From positions 97,656,020 through 97,720,019 of the forward strand of contig OX235272.1 in NCBI GenBank assembly GCA_944472155.2: a DNA stretch of 64,000 nt, read 5' to 3'. The position numbers were made by a program, and so were the translations under genes. Under the pieces are notes generated by a model. That model had not been told where the DNA came from and ran no database searches. It saw only the letters and a list, made by a program, of their open reading frames with translations. Source of the DNA: Trichobilharzia szidati. Lineage: Eukaryota > Platyhelminthes > Trematoda > Strigeidida > Schistosomatidae. Below, in pieces: positions 14,845 to 26,120 of this stretch (its first letter is position 1; the number at the start of each line of letters is the position of its first letter).

Positions 14845-16533
14845 CTGAAAAAGAAATGTTGTAAATTCAATGATTACAGGATATGTGTGGGTTCATAGTC
14901 CATGCAAATACACAGCTTATCATTTTGGGAACTGAATTGTTTCCACAAAGACTAAATTAATTGTGATCGAATACCTACAATGTACTCTTTCCAACTGATT
15001 TATTTATCCCAACAGTAAACTAAAATATGCGCTATTCGAAAAAGTCCATAACTATTGTTTTACACATACGTAAATAGTCTAGCAATAAATACATGAATCA
15101 CTATATTACATCATATCCAAGCTCTTCGAGGCATACGTACGGTGTGAGATATAGTGATTTCATACTGAGTAATCAGTTAGTTTATCATCAAGTGTGCTAG
15201 TACCACTTTAGTATTTTAATTTCTGTATCAACACATCGAAACAATATACATCTAACATGTCGAAACTTCAAGTGAGTAGTTTGAGAAGACGACGTGAGTG
15301 GATGCAAGGCCTTCTTTGTTTGAAACTCGAATCCTTTCAAGCTTAGTCGACAACAGAATTATTTCATCTCATAACCTGGCTAACAAAACCCTTGACATCA
15401 ACAACTTGCTTTAACCGTAATCATCATGTGAAAACAAAACACAACCAGGATCCTTGTGGAATGGTATTTGAGAGCTTTCTGATATTCATCGTTCAGTGAA
15501 TAATCCGGAACTAACGTAATGACCATCACATTGACTAGGAGAGTAGACCGGCTCTATGTCAACGTACATACCGATTTCAATAAACATATGAATTCCATTA
15601 CAGTGACTATCACTCTTCCTAGATTTCATTAGTTATCCTCTTCTTGGTTATTGATCCAAAGACAAATGCCCCTATCTCGGATGTTTACACTGAATCACGT
15701 GTTCAGTTCGACTGACTGAGAATAATTCTCTTTGACAAAACGTTAACTCATACAGTATTACATGATGATGACGCTTTGATCACAATCTATTGCTCATTTG
15801 CAACGGAGAACTTTGAACAAAAGTTAAGCACTTCGAGTCCCCACACACAACACACAGAATACAAACGTAAAGAAAATAATTCAGAGAAACGATAATTAAT
15901 GGAAGTGCACCGGAGAAAGAATAAGAACGTATGGAATAATGTGAATTTGATGTATCTAAGAGTTCATAAAAAGTCAATGGAGCTCCACCATCGACAACAA
16001 TTTTCAACCATGTCACAAACAATCTCGACGATTCCATCCAGACAGTCTACACCTCCCTACACGGCTCAAACCAACAGTCATAGTCTTCACCGATTGCTAA
16101 CATCGTTTGGTCCGACCACCGCTTACTCTTTCTCAACCTAATCCTATATCAGCTGACATTACTCGACGACGTAGGTGATGACTCGGAATGCATCAAACAC
16201 ACACACACACACACACACATCGGCCATAGTCATCTCAATTGATGCAGCTTCGTAACATCATTCACAAGTTGGGTGGAAGAAGACGTCAAGGAGATAAAAC
16301 CACTTCGTCAAGAGACTGTATGTAAGCCACAAAACCATCAGCTGATGCAAATCAACCAAAATGACTCATACTCCTACAACACTACCTAAGCCCTTTGAAA
16401 TATGTTCACCCAATGAAAATACCTCACCTAATGACAGCAAACACTGCTAGTTTTGTACAGAAAGACTTCATTTTATGTGTACAATATGTGCATTAAATAC
16501 AATCAACGTTTTCCAGTCGTTTTCTTTTTATCT

Positions 16534-17407
16534 TTATCTGCACAGGTCAACTAAGGTCTCGTAGAGATCACCTTGGTGTTCTTTGAGGTGACGTTCGGCC
16601 ATCAGCTTACTAACCTCCATCTCTTGGCACTGAAAAAGAAATGTTGGAAATTCATTCTGTGTATCAAGGATCGGTAAAGGTAATAATAAAGTTTTGCGGA
16701 CAGATCACACAGCCGGAAAATTATTTGGTGAACATGGGTAGTTTATGAAGATGGGGGCAAATTTCCGTTTACAACGGACTAAGGTGGACTGATTTTGCTA
16801 GTGACATTGGTAAAATGGCTAACAGTGGGTAGTAAAGATTTTGGAAGAAATGGGAAATTGGGTATTTTATTTTGCATTTTATCAACTTTTTCTTCACTTA
16901 ACCCAAGTGCATTTTCCGACTGGTGAGGAACGTTGTTAATAATGAACGTTAACCAAGATTCAGTGGAAAGACGACATTCAACAGATGCTTCGAACTAAAC
17001 CCTCACAAATAAATCTTAACTTCAACTATACATCATTTGCGAATGATGTATGAACGTCAAGATATTCTTGCAAAATTTCACGTCTACTAATTCTGATATG
17101 GGATACGACTTTCACATTACTGAGGAAAAATATTTAGGATATTATTTGATAGTACACATAAAAAGAAACTCACGATCAAGGCTATGTCTTCATTTCTGAC
17201 CTTAACCTTAAGCATTTGTTTCTGTTTTTGAGCTTTGTCAGCGGCCACGGCATCACCAGCAGTATCTGATACAGCTTTAACTGCGTCTAGTCCAACACTG
17301 AGCTCTTTTTCTTCGAAATAATCAGTAACACGTTCCAGGTCAGCTGCACCTCGCTCATCATGTGTTGTCGGTTTCCTTGGTTTTTCGTTGTCCTCTCCGT
17401 CATCCAT
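16534..17407 (-). CDS. HYPK: HYPK homologue (Huntingtin-interacting protein K), two coding exons
   Basis: Coding exons are 17174-17407 (78 codons) and 16534-16629 (31 codons plus TAA), giving 109 residues. The 544 bp phase-0 intron starts GTGAGT (minus strand, 17173) and ends in a pyrimidine tract plus CAG (16632-16630). Exon 1 carries the family hallmarks KPRK, GAADLERVTDY and EEKE, then a charged helix ending KVRNEDIALI. Exon 2 supplies the UBA-like end with EMEVSKLMAERHLKEH. Across the splice junction the reading aligns colinearly with the vertebrate protein as I remember it. In animals HYPK binds the NAA15/NAA10 N-terminal acetyltransferase (NatA) at the ribosome, regulates it and has chaperone activity. 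The protein is slightly shorter than the vertebrate form. Oddity: exon 2 lies in the last unit of the tandem array, and repeat identity stops 17 bp inside the intron. A further upstream exon is possible because a splice acceptor abuts the ATG. Confidence 0.9.
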
Positions 17408-17430
17408 TCTGTAATAAGGAATACAAACAA
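17408..17430 (-). promoter_or_regulatory. Splice acceptor abutting the HYPK start codon (cis 5' UTR intron or trans-splice site)
   Basis: On the minus strand a pyrimidine-rich run ends TTATTACAG at 17409, with a single A before the ATG at 17407. This looks like a 3' splice site. It could accept an upstream 5' exon or, in a flatworm, a spliced leader. Nothing in the window distinguishes these. Confidence 0.45.
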
Positions 17431-17571
17431 TTGGGGATCAAAAACATTACAGCACACTGTGGATGAAAAGAAAACAGATGGCGGTTGAACAGCTTCATCA
17501 ATATTATTATTTACGGTCAAAGAGTAACACGAAAATTCCACACTACGAAAAGAACTAGGATGCTCCTGCAT
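17431..17571. other. Short upstream region of HYPK
   Basis: About 140 bp lies between the acceptor and the 3' end of a LINE. I see no TATA box or other recognisable promoter element. Any HYPK promoter must lie here or within or beyond the LINE. Confidence 0.3.
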
Positions 17572-18195
17572 ACCTTTCGGTTGGAAGTCAGGACAGAGGG
17601 TAGCGACACCAACGGCTAATAGAGAGGCTGAGCACTTGAAGGTCACTTATTCTCATTGTGATTGGTAGAATTTCATTTGCGCAAACGTTGCGGCTAATAC
17701 AGTTGACAGTTTACAGTTTACAATTTATTTAGGATAGTAGGCTATATGCCTGTGTTAATCCTTTCGATTTGTTGTACACAGGAGGTCCAATCTCGCCTTG
17801 AATGAATCAACGGATGGCGCTGATACGACGTGTTCCGGTAGGGAGTTCCAATGGTTCACAATTCGATGCGAAAAACGGATCTCCAGACGCAGACGACTCG
17901 ACCGTGGTTTTTGAACCTTGAGGTGATGTCCTCGCAATTGGTTGTTGCTAGAAGGAAGAAATGAATTAGATAAATTAGCTCCAAAATCATTTTTTAGGAT
18001 ACGGTATGCTAGTATTAGGTCACCCCTAAGTAGTCTGTATGACAGTGGAAATAAACCCAGTCAACTTAACCTCTCCTCATATGAGAGGGTTGAGAAACCC
18101 TTTATTATCTTAGTTCCTACTCTTTGCAACTTTTCCAATAAGTCTATTTCGTATTTGAAGCACAAGCTCGCAGTGTACGTCACTGAGGCATGATT
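17572..18195 (-). mobile_element. CR1-like LINE 3' fragment (RT C-terminus plus tail)
   Basis: Minus-strand translation gives the C-terminal thumb/connection region of a CR1-like RT. It includes LLEKLQRVGTKIIKGF, then YEERLS, RGDLILAYRIL, and in the 60-codon open stretch (17755-17937) RFSHRIVNHWNSLPEHVV. At least one stop and a frame change break it. The 3' tail (17572-17720) is homologous to the tail of the fragment at 22972, so the two are the same family. Confidence 0.75.
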
Positions 18196-18338
18196 TGAAA
18201 GAGTAATAATAAAATAAGATAGACATTATATTTTTCAGCTTAAGGGAACAGGTCAATATATTTATAAATTTCACAGATGTGACAAGCATTGGATCCACTT
18301 ACAAGAAGACTATTGCTGGGTAAATTAATCAAAGAAGT
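18196..18338. other. Unassigned sequence
   Basis: AT-rich spacer between a LINE fragment and a solo LTR; nothing recognised. Confidence 0.3.
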
Positions 18339-18677
18339 TGTAGCGGTAAATAATTCCCCAAAATTATTGACCACAGCAATCATCACTCAACATTGGATGC
18401 TGACCATCACTGTTTAAGTCGACTTGTTTAGCTGAAGGCTTCCGGTCGAGCATCCCCGCCATTTGGTGCTCCGTCATGTCACGTGCGTGCACGATTACTA
18501 GGTAGCTAAGCATTCACCTCTACCCACGGTTTTGTCCCGAAATATAATACGTACTTTGGACGACAAAATCTGGTCTTTTGCTTTACCATTTGGTACTCGA
18601 AGAACGAACACTATAGAAGTTGTTGGTATAAGATCTTGCGTTAGTATAATCCGTACAACTCGGGAACGTCCATACCT
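18339..18677 (+). mobile_element. Solo LTR of the Ty3/gypsy family found complete at 55.9-60.2 kb
   Basis: About 339 bp begins TGTAGCGGTAAATAATT and matches the LTRs at 55872 and 59901 along its length, with scattered substitutions and small indels. No gag/pol sequence adjoins it. Target-site duplications were not evident. Confidence 0.88.
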
Positions 18678-20059
18678 TCAGTCTCAAAAAAGTATAAATT
18701 TTGAAGATTTGATCTATTTCAGTTGGTTGTATCGGATGGAGAAGAAAGTAAATTGTATAATACATGCTTTTTACAGAAGAAAGAGTGTGATAGATGTTCT
18801 AGACGTGCTAAAATTCTTCAAATCTGTCTTGGTATATACGGATGACTGTGTAGAATGTCACCAACTCTGTGATTGTTCCCTCCCTTGATCACATATTCGG
18901 TGTGCCTAAGATAAGGAATTGTTCACCAGAGAAAAGGTCAATTCACCTGATATGTATACATCTTCAGATATTTCTCAATGTTGCCGAAGGCATTCGGAGG
19001 AATATGTAGTGACCCATTTTATCATTCATCATCGTAATATACTGTCACTATGTAAGTGAACTTTAATTCGTTTATCACTCTAAAAATCGCGCGTTAACAA
19101 TTGACACATTGTACTCGCTCAACTTTTGAATTTTTATTATTGCGATAATACAGGTTCGTACTCTTTCTCGAGTGCCTTTTGAATTATGTTGTGGATGTCG
19201 AGTAATCACAACGTTAGGACACAATAATAAACGCGAAGAAGTTCTAGGATATATGCGTACGCTGGTTTGGTCAAATACAGCACCACAACGAATACAATCT
19301 CAATCTTTGTTTGAAATGGTCATATCCGGTTTCTCCGAAGGGACCTGGTGGTGATGGAAACTGAAAAGACTGACCCAACACCACTAACAACTAAGGCAAA
19401 CTGATACAGCTGTTGTGGATGAAGTGATTAGTAGACTCTATGATGACTTTGACTCAGAGGATGACAGGAAACGTAGTAATACTTATGCGAAATGCGTTAT
19501 TATCTCCTCAATGCGTTATCAGGCCTTGCGTAAAGTGTTTCACTTACGTTTAATCCAGTTGTGCATAATATTAGTATTCACTATTGTTAAGAAAATAGCC
19601 GCTGAACATGTGTTTGTACTGTATTAACGAAATATAACGTAGCAAACATAGGCTGTATACTTACACGACTTGTATTGCTTGCCTAAGTACTTCAAGTACA
19701 CTATGAGACGTTTATCGTATTTATCTTAAGCAGTCTGTTATTCTTTTGTTGCGTTTAACACCACTATCTGAAGGGAAACCATTAGAAAACAAAGAGACAA
19801 CTTCATTACTTCATTACGTTTCATATCAATAGGCGCTTACATGATCACATGAACACTTAGTTGACAATGTCTCTGAACTTCACTGATTATTTTGTTGTCA
19901 TAAACTACGGCAACTTATTAGACAGGCTTCTGTTGTGCATGTCGCCTGTTTACGGTTTATTAGAGGAAGCAATTACTCAAAAGCAATAATAGTACCCCAT
20001 AATACTCAGATTTAATCACTTCCAAATAATAATAATTCAAAATTCCAAAAAATCTCCTC
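18678..20059. other. Unassigned sequence between solo LTR and Penelope-like element
   Basis: Contains only short open frames without recognisable domains. A ~20 bp stretch near 19008 (GTGACCCATTTTATCATTCA) nearly matches the sequence just before the 5' LTR at 55850, possibly shared repeat debris. The right part may include Penelope 5' sequence. Confidence 0.3.
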
Positions 20060-21640
20060 TTCTCTGGATCCGATTGAAAAGATTGAGATGCAGTTGGCGG
20101 AAACACTGAAAAGACTGAAACAACAAGGCTTCATCTCACAGAGTCAGTACACGTCACTTAAACCCACCGGAACGTTCACACCAAGACTATATGGCTCGCT
20201 TAAAGTGCACAAAATGGTGTACAGCTATGACCAGTATTAGATAAGCTAAATTCACCATACCATCCGGTAGCCAAATGGTTAGTTGAACTCTTACAGCCCC
20301 TTCATACTGAATTGGTGAAACATAGTGTAAAGGATACATTTGGATTCGTTGAAAGGATAAGAGATTTAAATGTTCATAATAAATTCATGATATCATTTGA
20401 CGTATCTTCTTTATTCACCAATGTACCTCTCATGGAAACAGTTGACTTTATGCGTGAAGAACTCAAAAGACGAAACATCGAGGTTGGCACTCCTATATCT
20501 TTCATGAAGGAACTTCTCTTGAAATGTACAATGAATGTCCACTTTTTATTTACTAAGGAACTGTATAGACAAATCGACGGGGTGGCAATGGGGTCGCCAC
20601 TAGGACCCATTCTAGCCGACATTTTCCTGGCGAAACTAGAAAATGGGCCTTTGAAAGATGTTATTAATGAACTCGAATTTTATTGTGAGTACATGGATGA
20701 TACTTTTTTGGTTATGAAGAACGAAAAGGAGGCAAAGGACATCCTGGATAAATTTAATGAGGTACATCCTGCAATAAAATTTACTATTGAGAAAGAAAAA
20801 GACTCTAGTATTTCATTTCTAGACGTCCCTATGACCAGAAAGGAGAATGGCACAATAAGAAGAAGTGTTTATAGGAAACCTACATCAACGGGCCAGTACA
20901 CACATTTTCTCAGCTTTGTGCCCTTGAAATACAAACGCAATCTAATAAAGTGCTTGGTCCACAGAGCAAGAGAGATTTGCTCGGATGAATGTCTTGACGA
21001 GGAGCTTAACAATAATAAACGGTTGCTAAGTGAGAATGGTTATCCCGAAAAGTTTATTGATAAGAATATGAATCTAAAGCCAAAACAGTCCAAGTTACCA
21101 ACAGTTCCAAAGAAGGCCTTGTTCTTACAGATGCAGTTCCTAGGAGGCAACACAAGTGCGATACTTACACATCGCCTCAGAAATGCGGTACAAAGAGCAT
21201 TCACTGCTGCTCAGTTACGCTGTATCTTCAAAACCATTCCTCTTCTGCGTTCGGAAATAAAAGACAAACTGCCTAATATCGCCTCTTCCATGTGTATATA
21301 CCAATTTAACTGCTCCTGTGGAGCCAGTTACATAGGCCGTACAATTGGGCCTGTTTCCCGTCGAATTTCCGAACATCACCCTGCCTGGTTAAGCAAAGGT
21401 CGAACAAAATCTATTCGCAGCGCTATTCTGGCGCATCTTGTGGATACAGAACACAAGATTGACGTTAATCATGCTTTCAGGGTCATTTACCGCATACCTA
21501 CGAATCTCAATTTCGCTTTAAGAGTTCGACTTCTAAATATTGCTGAGGCTGTGGGGATTCATATTAATAAGCCTAATTTATGCACCCAAAAGAAGTTAGT
21601 CCAGTCATTATCATTACCTTGGCCATCCAGGTTTGAATAA
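20060..21640 (+). mobile_element. Penelope-like element 1: RT plus GIY-YIG endonuclease
   Basis: The main open frame (20312-21640, 442 codons) holds the RT palm: FDVSSLFTNVPL (catalytic D at residue 30), DGVAMGSPLGP and YMDD (about 127-130). It continues into a C-terminal GIY-YIG nuclease (CIYQFNC about 327, SYIGRT about 340, then AEAVGI). This order is diagnostic of Penelope-like elements, which copy RNA and nick the target with the GIY-YIG domain. Upstream, 20060-20225 encodes the preceding RT segment (PRLYGSLKVHK, the conserved LPKVHK-type motif) in another frame, with an in-frame stop. The copy is therefore frameshifted near 20215-20235 and 5'-truncated or decayed. The upstream frame also reads through the annotated start, so 20312 is not a true start. 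Confidence 0.88.
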
Positions 21641-22971
21641 TCCAGAATTTTTGTGAAATTTCCCTAATTTTAGTTGATATTCTATTCGCTGTTATATCTT
21701 TATTATTATTATTTAAGCATCTTTAGTGAATTGTAATAGTATTGATCATACTTTACAAATCGATATTATTTAAAAAACACTAATATTGTTATTAACTACT
21801 AATTTAAAATATTCTATGTATAAAAACATATATATAATTGTAGAGCCTGAAAGAGGAATTTGTCGAAAAGAATATTCTTTGCTCGATTATTTTGTGTTTT
21901 ATAGGTGTGTAAGAGTTGGACTTGGGATTTACTTCGACCTAACAATAACCGCTCTTACAAAACTCCTTCACCGTTTATGACCTTAATTAGTACTCTGCCT
22001 ACGTGCAAGTACTAAAAAACGGAATCAAAGTTAAAAGACTTGAAATGGTAAGTGTAACTGAACCGGAATTGTATTTACACAAAGAGATATGGAATTTGAT
22101 AAGGAATAAAAAGTACACACTTATCTGGAGGTGAGACGGGGGTCAGCTCGAAGAGTGTACTAGGTGAAAGTACAGCGATAGAGCGAAACCGAAACCGTAC
22201 AGGAGGATCAGGAATACAAAGTAGAAGTGGGGTTAAAGGTCAGGTTGCGTTCATTCAAACAAAAGTTCAAAGGTACAATGTACACTACAGGTGTCTGAAT
22301 GAATATTTTTGCAATATTGAAACTTCCAGATATGACATTCTACAAATATTACGCCTTCTACACTGGCATCACTTTTCATCTCGATAAACAGTAAGTATTA
22401 ATGAGGTATGAACGGAGTGGGACTTTTTAAAAATATTTATGTCAATAAATACACTCATAATATCACTAATATTTCATGATTTACAAGCACATTATCCGTT
22501 TTAATCCCATGAGAATGTGTAAATATACTGAGTGACTGCGGAAGTGAAGACCATAATCTGGAAATTAAAAATGACAAAATATCAGTCAGAAAATGATAAG
22601 TTAAATAAAAATGTTAAAACGCAGTGCCCACCAATTAAATGAATGCCACTTCGCCGTTGTCTGACCAAATGGCGAAATCAGTTTTCTTCCTCACTGTGAA
22701 AATCTCAAAGATCATGATATCATAGTTACCTCGATATTCAACACTCTTCCTCATCATTCACGTATAACATATTCCAATAATCGGAATTATTTAGCATTTG
22801 CTATCATAACTGACATCTAACAAGCGAATTCTGACATTTCGTATGCATCTCAGCATGTCAGTTCTATGAAAAGACAGCATTTTGTCAACACACTGAATAC
22901 GACTATTTTTATCACCTTTTACACGGTTTTTCGTTAGAATACGCTATAATTAATGCATTTCTGCTGCCGGA
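21641..22971. other. AT-rich unassigned sequence after Penelope-like element 1
   Basis: No open frame with recognisable domains. The first part may be Penelope 3' sequence. The 64-codon frame at 21786 looks like chance. Confidence 0.3.
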
Positions 22972-23660
22972 AGCCAGATAGAGGTAGAGGCACTAACAGC
23001 CTACTGAGAAGCTGGGCACTTGTAGGTCACTTATGCTTACTGTGACTGGTAGATTTCTCTTTGCGTAGATAGATTCACGTTCAGATCTGTCGGTTGACGA
23101 CAGAAGGCTTGGAGCCTAGGTCAATCCTTTTCTAGTAAATTTCTGTGCTTGTCCGAACCCATATTGAATGAATCAACTGAGGTTGCAGACACCACTTCTT
23201 CTGAGAGTCGGTTCCAGGAGTTTATGACTCGGCGTAAGAACCAGTACTCAACAGCAATATGATTTCTTCTTGGCTTTTGAACTTTCCTGCTATGTCCTCT
23301 AAGGTGTTTCTACCAGGTGGGAAGGAAAAGAGAAAATAGGTCAAACTTGTCGTCATTATTTGTAATTCTAAACATTGTGATTAAATCTCCTGTCCACCTG
23401 TGGTATGACAGGGAGAAGAGATTTAAAGTGTCTGGTCTTTAATCGCATGATAAGTTAGTCATGCCGAGAACCATACGTGTTGCCTTCCTTTGGACCCTTT
23501 TTAGAATGTGTGAGTCCCCCTTAAGACAAGGACTGGCTGCCCGGATGCATTTTTCCAGTCTTGACTTCACCAGAGATGTAGATAAGGAGGTGAAGACTTC
23601 TCTGGTGGTTCTAGTGAAGGCTTCGCGGACCGCTCATAAGGATCTGAAATTACATGCAGC
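22972..23660 (-). mobile_element. CR1-like LINE 3' fragment, same family as 17572-18195
   Basis: Minus-strand translation reads RT C-terminal motifs almost continuously: HILKRVQRKATRMV, TGDLITMFRITNN, HSRKVQKPRRN and RRVINSWNRLSEEVV, with two or three stops. The tail (22972-23100) is homologous to 17572-17720. Plus-strand open frames here (for example 23461) are antisense shadows. Confidence 0.75.
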
Positions 23661-23712
23661 CATCACTCGACAGTTTATCATATCACCCAGCACAGTTAAG
23701 TTTCTGGAGGCT

Positions 23713-24052
23713 GACAGTATCGAGGTTCGCGAATTGTATGGAGTACACTGACGCAAGATCTTTTACCAACAACTTCTATAGTATTCGTCCCTCGTGTACC
23801 AAAGGCAAAGCAAAAGATTAGATTTAGTCGTCCAAACTACGAGATATATTTCGGGACCGAATCGTAGACCGAGTTGAATGCTTAACTGGCTAATGATTGT
23901 GCACGCGCGTGACACGACGGAGTACCAAATGACATGGATGCTTCACTGGAAGCCTTTATCTAAACAAGTCGACTTAAAAAGTGAAGGTCAGCATCCAATG
24001 TTGAGTGATGATTGCTGTGGTCAATAATTTTGGAAAATCATTTACCGCTACA
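23713..24052 (-). mobile_element. 3' LTR of a truncated gypsy element (minus orientation)
   Basis: The reverse complement starts TGTAGCGGTAAAT at 24052 and follows the 55.9 kb LTR to its end, with more divergence than the solo LTR. A purine-rich stretch corresponding to the polypurine tract precedes it on the minus strand (24053-24072). Confidence 0.82.
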
Positions 24053-24957
24053 GCTCATCCCTCCTAGTGGGGTTGTGAGGACCCTAGGACAGAACCAGCC
24101 GGAAGTAAAAAAGCCCGATGGTTCCCTTAAGGATGAAAAATTCTTCCGAGCGGCTTCGTGGAGTGCCTACTGATCTTTCTACCTGTGCTAATATGGTGTC
24201 TGTACATAGCTTCGTTGATGTTTGTCCGTTGGATCTCGTGCTTCGTTTGCCTCTTGTCCAGCGCCCGCCACACCTGGAAAAGGAAACAAGAATGCTAAGA
24301 ACCTTGTCGAGGAAAATGTACGAAATCAGCGTTTAAAAAATGATGTGCATCTACCATACAGTAAAATAAGGCAAAGTTTAGAACGTCAAAAAATATACGT
24401 CAAATTTGTTTAGCGAATGTAACATGTACGGTTATAGAAAACAAATTTTTTACTTGTGTTAAGTGATGCTATATAAAGATTGATGTGTATGAAAAGAAAA
24501 GAATAATTAATACCACAAACGAATGAGTTGGGTGAATTGCACCACTCAGTTATGTGATATAGGTATGAAGATATTCTGGGAATCTTACGTTACGGCCAGA
24601 ACGCGTTTCCTTAGAGGGCTCGACCGAAAGTTCGGTGGCTTTCGCCGTGCCAGAGAGTTCTTCGAGGACTAAAGGATATTCGATTACTTGTGGATTGTTG
24701 GGTACGCTCAGATCTAGGCTAATAGGATTACCTTCCAAGTAAGCCGGTTTCAGACGGTCAATGCTGACGCGGCCTTTTTGTCTAAGACAAAGAATTTATC
24801 CATACGTTTAATTACTTTATTGGGTCCGTCGTATGCGGGTTCCAGAGGGCGACGCACAGAGCCACGACGAACAAATACATGAATAAGTTTCGAAACACGG
24901 GTGAACAAAAGCGTCAATGGACTGTGGCTGAATGTGAGCAAGTTTAACTGAAAGCAT
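24053..24957 (-). pseudogene. Gypsy pol 3' end: integrase C-terminus, frameshifted
   Basis: Two minus-strand open stretches (24550-24738 and 24750-24941) correspond to the last ~130 residues of the pol protein at 57123-59402. They include the GPY/F-type module ([20 protein letters not shown]) and the tail [13 protein letters not shown] frameshift after DKK separates them. The 24053-24549 segment matches the 3' untranslated part before the LTR. The element is truncated at its 5' side near 24957. Confidence 0.82.
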
Positions 24958-25012
24958 TGACATGGATGCTTGACTGAAAGCCTTTAGCTAAACAAGTTGA
25001 CTTAAACAGTGA
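24958..25012 (-). mobile_element. ~55 bp gypsy LTR fragment joined to a SINE head
   Basis: This stretch nearly repeats 23932-23990, an internal part of the reverse-oriented LTR (shared core GACATGGATGCTT, AGCCTTT, CTAAACAAG). It ends exactly where the tRNA-like head begins. Confidence 0.6.
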
Positions 25013-25204
25013 GGGTGGCACAGTGGTTAGGACTCTCGCCGACCATGCACATGGTCCGGGGTTCGATCCCCTGCCGGCGCACACCCGATATCTATGGTCG
25101 GCCTGAATTTGGGCTACCGATATCCATGCTGAAAATTCCATACCTGTACCTAAAAATACGGTGTGGAATCAAGCTGTAAATCAAAATAAAATAAATAAAT
25201 AAAA
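25013..25204 (+). mobile_element. tRNA-derived SINE with A-rich tail
   Basis: 25013-25080 has a pol III A box (TGGCACAGTGG at about 25016) and B box (GGTTCGATCCC at about 25060). The T-arm stem can form but the acceptor and anticodon stems are poor, so this is a tRNA-derived head, not a functional tRNA gene. A unique body follows, then an AAATAAAT-type tail to 25204. No hammerhead core is seen in this copy. Confidence 0.65.
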
Positions 25205-26120
25205 ATGGTCAGGTTAGGTTCCCACACATCCAACCCTGTTCGAAAAACAAGTGGAGTCATACAAGGTAGTTTCCTGGGTCCACTGTTATTCCTGTTATAT
25301 TTCAATGACGTTTGCGACGTTATTAAGCCTTTCCTATTTGCTGGTGACATCAAAATAGTATATCACCCACTCAGAAATGAAGTGTCGTGTGCATTTGGTA
25401 GGATTCAGGATGATATTGATAGCGTTCAAAAATGGTGTCACACGTGGAAAATGAAGTTTAACGTTGAAAAATGTGTTGTGCTATGCTTCAAAAGTATTTC
25501 ATCCGAACTTTCCATCTCTCTACACAACAGTCATATTCCTCGTCTGCCGCTTACAACAGACTTGGGTTTGAAATACACTCCAGAATTTAGCCTAACGGAA
25601 TACGTTAAATTACAAGTCAAAAGGCTCTTCGGGTTTTTATTCCGAAACTTTATGACGTGTGAATCCAAAATTACGCTGTACAAGTTATGCATAAGGCCCT
25701 TACTTGAATTTTGTTCCCCTATCATGGACAGTGTCTCCGTAAAAGACAGGTGCGAATTAGAAAGTCTACAAAGGGCGCTTACTAAACGTCTAGTAGGTGA
25801 AAAATTTTGCATTTCTTACTACGACAGATGTAACAGATTCGACTGGGAACCCTTATGGGTCAGACGACTGAAGTTGAACCTATATATTTCCCCCACAATG
25901 ACTACTTTTAGTTCAAATAAGAAATATAACCTTAGTAATGAATCTTCATCTTCTAAAGTCCCCCACTGTCATACAAAACACAGAACAAATTCCTTCACTG
26001 TTAAACACCGTTGTACTGGAACCGTCTTCCAACTGAAATTAGAAACAGTTCTACCTCAAAAACCTTCTCATCCCTGCCGAACAAATATTTTATCAACAAC
26101 GGGTTAGAAGTGGTATGTGA
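25205..26120 (+). mobile_element. LINE RT fragment (CR1/jockey-like), catalytic motif mutated
   Basis: The 300-codon frame begins inside RT with SGVIQGSFLGPLLFLLYFND. The expected FADD catalytic box reads FAGD, so the enzyme would be dead. It continues through WKMKFNVEKC and CIRPLLEFC. Near 26000 the frame shifts: the overlapping frame (from 26011) supplies the terminal YWNRLPTEIRN motif. It is 5'-truncated and starts directly at the SINE tail. Confidence 0.82.

Larger units (their letters stand above)
1..16655. repeat. Tandem array of a ~1.78 kb unit carrying HYPK exon 2
   Basis: A head-to-tail array of about 9.3 units begins outside the window on the left and ends where sequence identity stops at about 16647-16655, inside the HYPK intron. 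Successive landmarks are 1781, 1783 or 1785 bp apart. These three lengths correspond to 9, 10 or 11 CA dinucleotides in one microsatellite per unit, so no other indel was seen. I noticed only three substituted sites among units. Each unit contains, on the minus strand, a 96 bp copy of HYPK coding exon 2, and elsewhere overlapping sense/antisense ORFs of 80 and 79-85 codons that are probably chance. Part of the unit (around 1660-1880) recalls a common schistosome RTE-type repeat from memory, which is uncertain. An assembly or copy-number artefact cannot be excluded from sequence alone. Confidence 0.97.

Noticed and set aside
16700..16900. Resemblance of the HYPK intron to 53600-53930 (recurring GGGAAA and GTGGG words, TTGCATTTTA)
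   Set aside because: Only short words match, with no clear colinear alignment or terminal inverted repeats; too weak to call a shared MITE.
17287..17646. 119-codon minus ORF overlapping HYPK exon 1
   Set aside because: Out of frame with the HYPK exon and runs into the upstream region and LINE tail; a shadow frame without motifs.
25013..25080. A functional tRNA gene
   Set aside because: The A and B boxes are present but the acceptor and anticodon stems do not pair properly, and a SINE body with A-rich tail follows.
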